64,000 bases of DNA from contig JANTQA010000070.1 of the NCBI GenBank assembly GCA_027625915.1, positions 11,413,001-11,477,000 on the forward strand, written 5' to 3'. Source of the stretch: Anaeramoeba flamelloides. Its lineage: Eukaryota; Metamonada; Anaeramoebidae. Below, one piece after another: positions 11,642-22,520 of this stretch (within the stretch, counting starts at the first letter, position 1; each line of letters opens with the position of its first letter). The position numbers and the translations under genes are program-made. Below the pieces are notes generated by a model, which worked only from the letters and a program-made list of their open reading frames with translations, had not been told where the DNA came from and ran no database searches.

Positions 11642-13091
11642 TTTGCTCTGGTGAAAATTAACAAACCAAAATAAAATAAATTTTCATTTCTCTTGCAAAT
11701 TTTTTGTAGGTCAATTTATTAAATTGGTTTTCTAAAATATTAACGATGTTTTTTTTGTTGTTGACCACAGACAAAATTCTCAAATTCTGTTTCTTTACCG
11801 AAAAAATCAATAAACTTTATTTTAAAAAAATACAGCAACAAAATACAAACACACCCCAATTTCATGTGTATAAAAATAATTAAAGCGAATTTTCTTTTCA
11901 TATTTAAAAAATGGATCAACAAAAATTCAGACTAAAATTAGACAATTTAAATTAAAGGGTGGAGTCACTAAAACTGTTTTCCCTTCTGAAGTGAAGATCT
12001 TAAACTTTAGATTAAATTTGGAAATTTTTCATTATTTTTTAAATTTTTTTGACAAAAAAAAAAAATCCAATTATTTTGATCAGTTCAGATTATATATTTT
12101 GAGAAGACTGTAACAACTCAAGCTCTTTTAAAATTTTAATATTTTTTTAACTTTTTCAAAAGAGATCAAACATCACCAACTACTTTTAAAAGTTCTTTTT
12201 GGAAAAGACAATTTGGAAAGTTAAAGAGAAAACTTTTTTAACATTTTGAGGTTAATACTCAGAAAGACAGAAATACTCTTTAATTTAACAATATTGTCCA
12301 GAATTCATACTCTTCTCCTCCTTTTACAAAGTACTCACTTGTCGAAAAGAGAAAAACGAAAAAAAAACATTTTAATTCTGATAAAATTTTGTATTGATAT
12401 ATTTTCTTTTTGATTTATTATTAATAAATTTTCTCTTTGAAAATTAAAACACTATAAACAAACACATGCTGGATAGTTTCTCAAGAACTTTTTCCAAATT
12501 TGTCAAAACGAAAATTTGCAAAAAGAAGTATATTTAAAAAATATTTTTGACTATTCAAGGCATAACAAAAACTAAATATTTTTGTTGAAATTTACTTTTC
12601 ACTAAATTTTACTATTTGAAAAACACAATAATCAGTCACATTGCGAAAAAGCTTTTTAAGAATCTCTATAATATTTTACATTGTTTCATCCTGTAAATCA
12701 GTTTATATTTTTCTTTCTGATTTAGTATTTTTCTAAATTTGTATTTTGCTAGTATTCGAATTCTAAACCGGTTAAAATTTTCACTTCCTTTTCCTGATTT
12801 ATTTTGAAAAAATACAGTTCTCCAATAAGTAGATCATAATTTATGGCTTTTTCTAAAAACTCTCTTTTAAAAAGGAAATTGAAAATGAAGCGAAAATTTT
12901 TTATTATTTTAAATTCAAACACCATAATTTTATTTTGCAGTTTTTCGGAAAACCAAAAGCATTTGATCCCTTCCTTTATCAATTAATTTTAGAACTGAAA
13001 GGTATTTAACACTTGTTTAAACTCAAGTGAAATAAATCAAATGAAAACTAAGAAAAGAAGTTTTTAGGTTTTAGGTTGTTCGAAAATTTTA
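11642..13091. other. No recognised gene; upstream region of receptor-like gene
   Basis: Holds the presumed promoter of the minus-strand gene ending at 11641. Two small minus-strand frames (11740-11922 and 12749-12982) are hydrophobic or Lys/Phe-rich and cannot be supported as genes. Confidence 0.5.
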
Positions 13092-13861
13092 ATTGCCGTT
13101 TTGGAAAAAAAGTGAAACAGGAAAAAAAAGACTGTCAGAGTTTTTAGTTGTGAACATTAATAGAAACTGAAAATAAAAAGCAAAATCAATAAAAAGAAGA
13201 AACCAATTAACTTTTCAAATTACCCATTATATTATTTTGAATCAATCCAACAAATACAATAAAAATTTACTTAATTTACAGTCCTGTTCCTTTTTAAGGC
13301 ACATGAAAAATCAAGAAATAAGGCACAAAAAAATCCCATTAAGGCACAAAATCAAAGTGGTCAAAATAAGGCACAATTTTTCTGTGTAAATTTCCAAGAT
13401 TACTCATAATGTAATATTCTATATATATATATTGAATAAAACACTCAAACTAACTCTGTAATTATTTGGTGAAATTATATCTTGAAATTGGAGTGCCTTA
13501 AATCAAAAATTTGTACCTTAAAGTGAACAAAATTTTGTGCCTTATTTCTTGATTTTTCCTGTGCCTTAAAACGGCACAGGACTGTATCGTAATTGTTGGT
13601 GTGGTTTTGGCGATCTCAAAAATAGTCGATTTTTTGAAAAAATTTTTAATAATTGATCAATTAACGAAAACCCAACCATAGCAAAAGGTAGTATTAAAAA
13701 AACTGTTATTGTGGCGAATACTTCATTTTGTCTTTGATTTCATTTATTTATTCTTTTTTTGATTGATCTTACTTTTCATTTTTAGGTTCTATTAATTTTC
13801 ACAATTAAAAACCATCTGTCGAACTTTTTTTCTCCTGTTTCAGTTTTTTTCCACAACGATT
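13092..13861 (+). mobile_element. Repeat family C, copy 2, carrying a nested MITE
   Basis: The ends are imperfect inverted repeats: GGAAAAAAAGTGAAACAGG at ~13102 and its near complement at ~13832. The interior matches 7049-7880 except for the nested MITE at 13279-13584. No coding frame. Confidence 0.7.
13279..13584. mobile_element. Palindromic GGCACA-type MITE, 306 bp
   Basis: Starts CAGTCCTGTTCC after TA (13277-13278) and ends GGCACAGGACTG before TA (13585-13586). The arms (TTAAGGCAC..., AAATAAGGCACAA) are inverted repeats around a ~100-bp unpaired centre containing a short AT run. It is missing from the related copy of the host repeat near 7200. A longer relative of the ~197-bp GGCACAAA elements. 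Confidence 0.85.
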
Positions 13862-14149
13862 GGTTTTGGTTTTATTGTGTTGCCTTAAAAAAAAAAAAAA
13901 TTTCATAAAGTTAATTGACTAAAAGTAAATCAAAATTTATTCTATCTTAAACACCTACCAATCCTATTAATCTTACACTCTTCGATTTGAATTTCGGAAA
14001 AAAAAAAAAATAAATTGTAAACAATTTTCATTTGGAATCACTATTAAAACCCATATCAAGCACAAGATCGATCAGCTAAGAAGCAAATTAACAAGTCATT
14101 ACACCCAACACAAGATAATCTTTTTCCAAATTTCAGGGTTTGTATACCT

Positions 14150-14990
14150 TAAGTAGGACAATCCAATTTTCTAGGCTCTATTAAGATTATTTTTAAATTT
14201 AATAGATAAAAATTAGAAAAATTTTTTCTTCATAGTTATATCATATATTTTAAAATTATTTTAATTTAATAAATATCTTTCAAACAGATAATCAATAATT
14301 CTGACTATTAAAGAATTATTTATTGATATAAATTGGAAAAAAATATTTGTTTTGATTTTTCCGTTAGGTTTTCCAGAATATAAAAGAATCAAGTTAAATC
14401 AAAGATTTCACTCAATTCTTTTGAATTATGGAAAACCTAGGACACTTCCGTTAGGTTTTTTTTAATTTTTGAAATATACAGAAAATTTTTGAACTTTTCG
14501 ATTTATTACGAAAATTCAAAAAAACAGCGGTAAGCTTGTCCAGAATTTAAAAGAATTAAGTAAAGTATTTGATTTTTCTCTATTCTTTTAAATTCTGGAA
14601 TAGCTATGTATTCTATGGACACTTTTCATTAGGTTTTGCGGAATTGAAAGGATAGAGAAAAATCAAAGATTTTACTAATTTCTTTCGAATTCTGGAAAAG
14701 AATTGTTAGTTTTTCTTGAGTTTTCTGTTTCATTTAGAAAATCAATAGATTTTCTTTAGGTTTTTTTGAGATTTTCGGTTTATTGGTGAAGTGTTATAGG
14801 TTTTTTTGAGTTTTATATTTAATTTAGAAATAAACCGAAAATTTTAATAAATTTTCTGTCTATTTCAGAAAGCAAAAAAAAAACGTAACGAAAATTTATC
14901 GATTTTCGAAATAAATAGAAAACTCAAAAAGTCATAATGAAAATCAATAGATTTTGCAATAAAACTGAAAATCTCACAAAAAGGCTGTTA
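14150..14990. repeat. CCTAACG fold-back repeat cluster, copy 1
   Basis: Multiple alternating blocks of GTTAGGTTTTTTTGAG and its complement, with TTTCGGTTTATT-like cores. The 14150-14345 part matches 37780-37925 in reverse, so the whole block is an inverted relative of 37350-37925. No open frame. Confidence 0.7.
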
Positions 14991-15201
14991 GTTATTATTT
15001 AATTTTAAGAAATCATAAGAAACTTTTTGTAATTTACTTTTTATTGTTCAAATTAAAAAAAAAACCTAAACACTATACAGTACTTGGTGACACTCTATGG
15101 AACTCTATATTACTTAACAACACCACACCAGAATTCATAGGTGGGAAATGACCTGATAGAAAGATTATCATTATAGATAAAAATTCCGCAATATGTGATT
15201 A

Positions 15202-15397
15202 CAGTCAGTTTCACTTTTAAGGTACAAACTTTCAATGTAATTTAAGGCACAGAAAAAATCTCAAATTAAAGCACAAAATTCAAATTCAAGTAAAATAATT
15301 TGTAAAAAAAAAAATTCTAAATTTTGTGCCTTAATTTGAGATTTTTTTGTGCCTTAAATTACATTGAAAGTTTGTGTCTTAAATTTGAAACTGACTG
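15202..15397. mobile_element. Palindromic GGCACAAA MITE
   Basis: CAGTCAGTTTCACTTTTAAG ... GAAACTGACTG with TA on both sides (15200-15201, 15398-15399). It is palindromic over almost its whole 196 bp. Confidence 0.9.
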
Positions 15398-15472
15398 TAA
15401 TAATTAGTGTTTCATTTTTCTGATTTTTTTTTTTTTTACCTTTTTGCTTAATATATATATAATAATGATATA

Positions 15473-15670
15473 AAGTTAGTTTCACTTTTAAGGCACAAAC
15501 TTTCAACGTAATTTAAGGCACAGAAAAAATCTCAAATTATTGCACAAAATACATATTCTAATAAAAATAAATTGTAAAAAAAAAAAATTTCAAATTTTGT
15601 GCCTTAATTTGAGATTTTTTTGTGCCTTAAATTTCGTTGAAAATTTGTGCCTTAAAAGTGAAACTAACTG
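15473..15670. mobile_element. Palindromic GGCACAAA MITE, left end mutated
   Basis: AGTTAGTTTCACTTTTAAGG ... GTGAAACTAACTG; same palindromic plan and length as its neighbour. The left CAGT is AAGT. It lies three bases from the next element. Confidence 0.85.
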
Positions 15671-15674
15671 AATA

Positions 15675-16251
15675 AGGTATTTCCAAAAAAATGGGTCATT
15701 TTTTTAACATTTCATGAAAAATCATCTTTTATAGTGAGGCTATTGGTTTATTTACAATATAAAATTAAGTTTAATATTAATACCAGTTGAGTCAATAACT
15801 AAGGCTTTTATTTCAAAATACATTGGTTGTAAAATTTCCAAAAAAAAAATAAAGTACCTTTTTTGTAGAAAAAAATGTATGACTAATTTCAAGAAAAAAA
15901 TTGAAATATAGAAAGGGTACAAATGATTTTTTAAATAATCAAATGCAGTTATATATTTTCAATTCAATTTGAAAATTTATTGAAATTATCAAAGTTATAA
16001 ATATAATTTTTTGATCGAAAAGAAAATAATAAAGAAGAATATTAAAGCCTAAAAAATATTAGATAAAATACAACGTCAGGTAATTTAATCTTTTTTCTTT
16101 ATGTAATACAAAACCATGAAAAAAATTGAATTATTATCAAGAATCAATAAATGCTTGTTATTATTATTCTATATTTAAATATTTTTTTGAAGATTGTATT
16201 TCATAAATATATTCTTCAATACCTTTTCCCCACTTTTTTTTGGAAAAAGCT
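15675..16251 (-). mobile_element. TIR element, AAGSTATTTCCAAAAAA family, copy 3 (inverted)
   Basis: Starts AGGTATTTCCAAAAAAAT after TA and ends CACTTTTTTTTGGAAAAAGC. The full length aligns with the reverse complement of 4239-4822 and 31373-31964. Confidence 0.75.
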
Positions 16252-16252
16252 A

Positions 16253-16254
<2 letters not shown>

Positions 16255-16348
<94 letters not shown>

Positions 16349-16350
16349 AT
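16255..16350. repeat. (AT)n/(GT)n microsatellite
   Basis: About 50 bp of AT repeats passing into GTAT and then GT repeats. It separates two mobile elements. Long frames across it on both strands (Ile/Tyr and His/Thr runs) are artefacts. Confidence 0.95.
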
Positions 16351-16355
16351 GTATA

Positions 16356-16553
16356 CATTCAGTTCCACTTTAAAGGCACAAACTTTCAACGAAATTTAAG
16401 TCACAATAAAAATCTCAAACTAATGGCACAAAGTTCAGATTCTAGTAAAATAATTTGTAAAAAAAAAAATTCCAACTTTTGTGCTTTAATTTGAGATTTT
16501 ATTTGTGCCTTAAATTACATTGAAAGTGTGTGTATTAAAAGTGGAACTGGCTG
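16356..16553. mobile_element. Palindromic GGCACAAA MITE
   Basis: CATTCAGTTCCACTTT ... AAAGTGGAACTGGCTG, flanked by TA. The GGAACTG terminal variant is shared with 46348-46540. Confidence 0.9.
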
Positions 16554-16837
16554 TATCTATATATCTATATAAATCTGAATATTACTAATTTAAGTTGTTT
16601 ATGTTTTCAATTTTTTATTATTGCATTTATTGTATTTCTTGAAGTTTTCTCACCATAATGGTAAAAAAATGAATTATAAGTTCATCGTGTTTAAATTTTG
16701 AGGTTTCAATATTAAAAATTGATATAAATCCATTCTTAATTTATAAAATTTTTTCATTTATTTAGAATGAATTTAAACAGTTTCAGCTCTCAAAGATAAC
16801 AATTGTTATTTGTTTATTCTTTGAAAAAAATTAATGT

Positions 16838-16957
16838 TATCATTTCCAAAATATCAAAAAAACATTAAAAAAGATTGTTATTAAAGGGGGGAATTTGATA
16901 TCCTCTTTATTGCTATCTAATTTTTATTTTTTTGTTTTAATATTTTGGAAATGATAA
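16838..16957. repeat. Short fold-back, ~120 bp
   Basis: TATCATTTCCAAAATATC at the left returns inverted as ATATTTTGGAAATGATA at the right, with a short spacer containing GGGGGG. Probably a small MITE. Confidence 0.6.
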
Positions 16958-17243
16958 AATGACTTTTTTCAAACAATGTAAATCCTTGATATGATTTCTG
17001 TATTTTCTTTATCCTTCAATTCCAGAATACCATAAAATTTTGGATAAGAATAAGATCATATTAAAATATAATATGAACAGAAAGAGAAGTACAAGCTCTA
17101 TAAAAATGATTATAATTTTACCGTTATTTGTGGGGATATTACACTTTTTTTTTGTGAGAAAATAATGATCTGCAAACAAATTGAAAATAGAAATTCTTTT
17201 GAATTTCATTAATTCACAATTCAAAGTATTGAATTTTTTAATA

Positions 17244-17440
17244 CAGTCAGTTTTACTTTTAAACCACACACTTTCAACAAAATTTAAGGCACAAATAATT
17301 CTCAAATTAAAGCACAAAATTTGTAATTTTTTTTTTTAAGAATTATTTTACTAGAATGTGAATTTTGTTCTTTTAATTTGTATATTTTTTTGTGCCTTAA
17401 ATTTCGTTGAAATTTTGTACTTTAAAAGTGAAACTGGCGG
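17244..17440. mobile_element. Palindromic GGCACAAA MITE
   Basis: CAGTCAGTTTTACTTTTAAA ... AAAAGTGAAACTGGCGG with TA at both ends (17242-17243, 17441-17442). A 102-residue minus-strand frame overlapping its left half (17009-17317) is therefore unlikely to be a gene. Confidence 0.85.
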
Positions 17441-17819
17441 TAAAGAATATAATTTAAATTTATTATTTTCTGAACTCAAATCCTGAGAGCTCTTTAATGA
17501 TAAAAACCACCACAAACTTTTCTTGAATATTCCATATATTCCAAAAAGAGATATATTTTTCTTAATAAAACAGAAAACAACTAGAAAATCTTCCTCCTAG
17601 TAATGGTGATACTTTGTGACACTTATAAAATACTAATTGAAAAAAAAAAACAACTAAAAAAAATAAAAAAAAAGAATAATAATAAACAATTTGAAAAATT
17701 TTTTTTTAGTTAATAATTTATTTTATTTTCATATATACTCCAAATTTGAAATTTTTAACACACCAAAATTCAATTATTGAAAAAAAAAAAAACTAATTTA
17801 ATAAATTCGAAAAGAAATT

Positions 17820-18300
17820 CTAAATTAGAATCCTTCATTAATTGAAATGTCAATAATAGTTAATAAAGTACAATACTCACAAAACAAAAAATAAATAATT
17901 ATCAATACTAATAGATTATCAGTTTGTTAAAAATTTTGGGAAAAGCAAAACAAAATTATACATTTGGTAAAATTTGTTCAAATTCTATTTATCAATTATT
18001 GATCGATCAAATGATCAGATAACTATCAACTAGTTTTATTTGATTTCTTCTATTTTACAGTGATCAACTTAAATATAATATCAATCTTTAGAAAAAAATA
18101 TTTGATCAAACGAAACAAGTTACTTAATTCAAAATATAAAATCAAAATAAAAAACTAAAAGATGAAAAAATGATTGAAATATTTTTCAAAAATCAAAATT
18201 TATTTCCAATTTGAATCAAATTGTATCATTGTGATTGTTTTTACTATTTTAGCTGTTTGGAAAATTTTGAATTTTAGTTTAAATTATTTGTTTTCCTTTT
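17820..18300 (+). repeat. Dispersed repeat family E, copy 1
   Basis: Aligns in direct orientation with 28220-28640 (shared ACAATACTCACAAA, ATAATTATCAATAC, GATCAATT-type and GAACAAGTT-type blocks). A further block, ATTGTGATTGTTTT...GGAAAATTTTG, reappears at 28880-28930. No coding capacity. Confidence 0.65.
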
Positions 18301-18540
18301 ATTACAAATAAGAATAATAAACAATGACTTTTTATTTGTTAGAGCAAAAGACATTGAAAATATGAAAACATTTTCTTTAACAATTGATCAAAAATAAATA
18401 TATAACATTATTCTTTCATTTCCTTTGTTTAGTTTTAATATACTTTAACAATTCCCTCTTCGTTATATTTATCAGTTTATTTTTTTAATATTTTCATTTG
18501 AGACGATAACTCAAAATTTCAATTAAAAATAATCTACTAA

Positions 18541-19215
18541 TTAAAAAATTTTATCTAAATATTTATCCTTTATACCAACATAATTATGATTATTTGACTT
18601 TCCTATATCTGTATTATCCCATTCAAAATTTTCTTGATTTAAACTATTCTCAAAATTATTTTGAGCACCAAGCTGAGGACCTGTATTTTGAATTAAATCA
18701 TTTTGCGAATCCATATCGAAGTTTTTTGGTATACCCACTTGCACTGGCTCAATATTTTCAAGATCATGTTCTATGATAAATAGTTCTTGAAGTTCATATT
18801 GTCTTTCTTGTTTTTGCTGTACTCTTTGAAGGTCTAATTCTTTTTTTCTATTTTGAATGAATTCTTTCACAATTTCCATTTCAAAAATCCCAAATATACC
18901 TATTTTTGATGTGAAAAGGGGCAGTTTCTTTTCCCCATTTCGATATTTTTCCATCTTTTCTTCATCTTCTGTGGGGTCTATCGCTAAAAGTAAGCTTTGG
19001 CTTTGATCAGAATGAGTTTCATATTTTTCAAAATCTGTCATGCCTATTATGTAATTACATTTGTATTCATTTTCATTCCTCAAGATCCCGTAAATTATAA
19101 TACGTGTGGGTGTAATACCATAGACAATTTTCAGCATACCCGACATCTCCTCAGCTAGGCAACATCCAAGCGTGAAAAATATAACTGAAAGAACAAAACC
19201 TAATATATGAAACAA
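18541..19215 (-). CDS. Unrecognised 224-residue protein
   Basis: The family is not recognised. From the first Met, residues 1-21 (MFHILGFVLSVIFFTLGCCLA) read like a signal peptide or anchor. An alternative start at Met24 (codon ending at 19146) would give a cytosolic protein, and an acceptor-like TTCTTTCAG lies just before residue 11, so the true 5' end may be an upstream exon. The core (30-125) is mixed alpha/beta in appearance, with YGITPTRIIIYGILRNE and a KIGIFGIFEMEIVKEFI block. Residues 118-145 are a charged, Gln-rich helix or coiled coil, and the tail (165-224) is Asn/Gln/Asp-rich. The base composition of the core is richer in GC than the flanks, which favours real coding. No domain or partner can be named. 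Confidence 0.6.
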   Translation of the reverse strand: MFHILGFVLSVIFFTLGCCLAEEMSGMLKIVYGITPTRIIIYGILRNENEYKCNYIIGMTDFEKYETHSDQSQSLLLAIDPTEDEEKMEKYRNGEKKLPLFTSKIGIFGIFEMEIVKEFIQNRKKELDLQRVQQKQERQYELQELFIIEHDLENIEPVQVGIPKNFDMDSQNDLIQNTGPQLGAQNNFENSLNQENFEWDNTDIGKSNNHNYVGIKDKYLDKIF

Positions 19216-19561
19216 ATCCAGGTCTAAGAGTGATTGAAGATATTAAAAAGGAATTTTAAGTGTTTTGTGAAATTAGAATGATCACAAAATATTGGTTATT
19301 AAACCCTTTTTTTTGATTGAGTTTTATATGGCGAATGAATAAAATAATATTCTTCTTCTTTTTCCTTTTACTCTTTTTTCTTCTTACTGTGAAGATAGGT
19401 GTTGAAATATAATTTAAAAAATTTTTGGATTGTAATCTGTATTGATAAGGTGTACTTATTTTATTAATTTGTGATTATTCTAAAAAATTTTTTGGTCAAT
19501 AGAAAGAAATGAATTAAATAAATATTTGAAATAAAAAATAGTTTGTTTTTTTTTTTTTTTC

Positions 19562-20165
19562 CTTTAAAAAGTGGTTACTAAAAGTTCACCTATTCGCCTT
19601 TGGGGTTTTTCTGGATTGAAAAGAAGAGAGAAAAATCATAGATTATATTCAATCCTTTTTAATTCTGAAAACCTAGGACGCGCTTTTAGATTTTTTTTAA
19701 TTTTTGATATTAATTGAAAATTTCAAAAATTTTCAATTTATTTCTCAAATTAAAAAAAACCCGTCATTAGGATTTCTTGAATTTTCTGTTTATCTGGAAA
19801 ACCGTTAGATTTTCTAGGTTTTTTTGAGGTTTTTAATTTTATTTGGAAAATGTATTGATTTTCGTTAGGTTTTTTTGAGTTTTCTATTTTATTTGTGAAG
19901 TGTTATCGGTTTTTTTGAGTTTTATATTTATTTTGTGAAGTGTTCTAGGTTTTTTTTACTTTTTGAAATAAACCAAAAATTTATTAAAATTTTCTGTTTA
20001 TTTCAAAAAGTAAAAAAAACCTAGAACACTAACAAATAAATAGAAAACTCAAAAAAACCTAACGAAAATCTATTGATTTTCCTAATAAACAGAAAACTCA
20101 AGAAAAGTTAACAGTGAGTTTTTTTAATTTTCTTTTCATTTTTTAAAAATTAAAAAAAGCCCAAA
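19562..20165. repeat. CCTAACG fold-back repeat cluster, copy 2
   Basis: Begins with GTGGTTACTAAAAGTTCACC, whose complement occurs at the end of the 30170 cluster. The interior is a large palindrome: TTAGGTTTTTTTGAGTTTTC ... GAAAACTCAAAAAAACCTAA. No open frame. Confidence 0.75.
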
Positions 20166-20390
20166 AATATAATATAATTTATAATGGGTAAGGTTCAACT
20201 TCCATTATAAAATAAGAAATTTTCACAAATTACCTAAAGAGATATTTTTGTGTTTCTGAAAAGAATAAATTAAACAAAATCTTGCAACTTTTACAAAAAA
20301 TATTCGAATAACTCAGAAATAGATTAAAGATATCGAACATTTTTTATCGGAATGCACAGTCTATGAAAAATATCGAAAATTTTGGATTAA

Positions 20391-21325
20391 GGGACTTGTC
20401 TATATTAAATTTTTTTGAGGTAAATTTAATAGAGATTTAGAAAATTTTTTTGTCAATTACTTAGATTTGAAATCAAAGTGAAAAACTTCTTTGGATAGTA
20501 ATGAAATCTCGATAAATGACATTCATTAAATTTAGTTATTGTTTATATAGAAATAAAAAAATTTTGCATTTTTTCACTTTTTTGAAAGTTGCTTTTTTTC
20601 AACTTTTCGCAAAAATACAAAAAATAAAAAAAAATGTGAGCTTGAAAGCAAAACCTTGTTATGTTTGTGGAAGACATACAAAAAATAATTTGAAAAATAA
20701 ACCTGAAAAGCTTTTTTTGGATTTGCATGAAAAACAGTTTGATTCAAAAAAAATATACAATATATGCTTTACTCAAAATAAAAGAATACTTTCTTTTCTT
20801 GTACCATTCTTTTTTTTCAAGAATCTACTTTTTGAGTTTACACTCTTTAGTTTTTGTTGACTTTGAAGTTTTTTTAAGTGTTCCCAAATTATCATTCCAA
20901 AAGTTTTTGTCAGAGTCAAAAAAAATAAAAGAAAAGAATAAGAACTATTTTTTTAAAAAGTGATTATTGATAAAACAAATTTAGTTCTTTATAGAGTCAA
21001 GTTGGATGAAAAGAAGTGAAAGAGAAAATATTCGCTAGTTTTCAATTATTTTTTAGTTTTTCCAAATGAGAATAAATATTAATTTTGAAACAATAATTAA
21101 ATCCAAAATTAATCAAAAAATTCTCATCAGTTAAAGATATTTTTTTTACAAAAAATTTTTCAAAATTCACTGTTTTTGACTAAATTGTAAAATTTTTTTA
21201 AAAAAACCAGAACTAAAAGTTCTAACATTGTAAAAACCTGTTTGTATCAATTTTAAACATATTTCTAGATAAGGATTCCTTATTTAGAAATTGGTCAAAA
21301 AAAAAAATTAATAGCGACTAGTCCC
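20391..21325. mobile_element. TTAA-flanked 935-bp element
   Basis: GGGACTTGTCTATATTAAAT follows TTAA (20387-20390), and the right end GCGACTAGTCCC precedes TTAA (21326-21329). Both subterminal regions match the 172-bp element at 25111-25282, so that one looks like an internally deleted relative. The interior holds a 114-residue plus-strand frame (20516-20860) with a CYVCGRH motif. I cannot link it to a transposase. PiggyBac-like target choice is inferred only from the TTAA. Confidence 0.75.
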
Positions 21326-21484
21326 TTAAAGAATTAAACGAAATAAACAAAAAGAATTTTCCAAAAATCATCTGAGATATTATTAAAAATAATGAATCCT
21401 ATTTTGTATTATCATTAGTTAATGATAATTTGAATTATGATTCTTTATTGAAATTTCTAATCAAAAATTTAGAAATTAGGCAAG

Positions 21485-21610
21485 TATCGACAAGTTCAGT
21501 AGAGCCGTAGAGTGCCTAGCTTTTCCATGACTCAAAAGAATCGATCAGTCAAGGATTTTCCTCTCTTCTTTTGAACGAAAAAAAAACCTAACAACCATAA
21601 CAGGAAATTT
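21485..21610. repeat. CCTAACG fold-back fragment
   Basis: Short block with GCCTAGCTTTTCCATGACTC and AAAAAAAACCTAAC, as at the edges of the larger clusters at 30170 and 37350. Confidence 0.55.
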
Positions 21611-21828
21611 ATTTTCTCTCTTCAAAATAAAAAAAAAAAAAAAAAAATCTTTATTAGTGTTAATTTTTACACTGTTTGACTGGTTCTGTGAATTCCAATC
21701 ACACTTCTATTTTATTTTTGTTGGTTTTATTTGGGAAACTGGAAAAAATATCTTTTCTTTGATATTAATTTTTTCGACAAATCAAAAATCTTGAGAAACC
21801 TAAGATTTATTGGTAATGAGAGTGTTGT

Positions 21829-22473
21829 TCAAAAAATTGCAAAAATGATACTCTTTTTTTGGTAAGATCTTTCTTTGGTTTTGTTTATTTTTGGAATTTT
21901 TGTTTTCGAACAAGATTGAGAATTGTTCTGCTTGATTACAAACCAGTTTTGGAAGGTAAAAGGACTACTTTCCAAGAAAACAAAAAAAAAAAATAAAAAA
22001 GAAAACTTACTAATAACAAAAGCACAAGTATTGCTTGCAATTAAAACGAATAAAGTTATAAAGTATTTGATCAAATACCCTTTTGCTTTTGAAGTGCTTG
22101 TGATTCCTGAAAACCATAATAATTCCTCATCGTTTAAAAAAGTGCGTAGGTTGTCGGCAGATTTTTCTTGTAATTGCATTCTTTTTTGTATTTCTTTTGT
22201 TTCTTGATAAACAGACGCTCTTTTTTTGATTGTTTTGAAATGTTTAATTGAGAAATAGATTGCTGCAAAAAAACTGACCATGATCAGAATAAAAAAGGCA
22301 ATGTATAAGGGAACATATTCTTTTTTGAGGTCTTGAGACTGATCGGATTTTTCATCAGAATTGTTTTCCTTGAGGTATTTATTTATCTCGATTTTATTCA
22401 TAAATTTGAAATTGTTGAGAAAAAATGAATAACAAGTTTTTGTGTTTTTTTTCAAGAAGACTCTCATCACCAA
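21829..22473 (-). CDS. Two-helix membrane protein, unrecognised
   Basis: Open frame of 214 codons; Met25 (codon ending at 22401) is a more natural start than the first Met. A charged N-terminus is followed by a membrane helix (~55-77), a basic/coiled segment, the block NDEELLWFSGITSTSKAKG (114-132) and a second helix (from 134). The last 60 residues are Phe-rich and encoded by T-runs. An intron is likely there: a donor GTAAGT at 22010 and a T-rich tract ending GGAAAG at 21968 give a 43-nt intron, after which the protein ends ...IVLLPSKTGL and stops at 21936, completing a cleaner second helix. A TTAA element sits ~120 bp upstream of Met25. The loop recalls bacterial-PH-type membrane proteins, but weakly. 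Confidence 0.55.
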   Translation of the reverse strand: MVMRVFLKKNTKTCYSFFLNNFKFMNKIEINKYLKENNSDEKSDQSQDLKKEYVPLYIAFFILIMVSFFAAIYFSIKHFKTIKKRASVYQETKEIQKRMQLQEKSADNLRTFLNDEELLWFSGITSTSKAKGYLIKYFITLFVLIASNTCAFVISKFSFLFFFFVFLESSPFTFQNWFVIKQNNSQSCSKTKIPKINKTKERSYQKKSIIFAIF

Positions 22474-22520
22474 GCGTTAAAGATTCTGTTACCCTTTTCA
22501 CCCAAATTCTAAAAGATTAA

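Noticed and set aside
16151-16494. Frames of 64-84 codons across the AT/GT microsatellite
   Set aside because: They are Ile/Tyr or His/Thr dipeptide runs produced by the microsatellite and overlap a MITE.
17009-17317. 102-residue minus-strand frame
   Set aside because: Its N-terminal third is read through a palindromic MITE and the rest is hydrophobic low complexity.
20516-20860. 114-residue frame as a host gene
   Set aside because: It lies wholly inside the 935-bp TTAA element, is low complexity apart from CYVCGRH, and has no recognised fold; kept only as content of the element.
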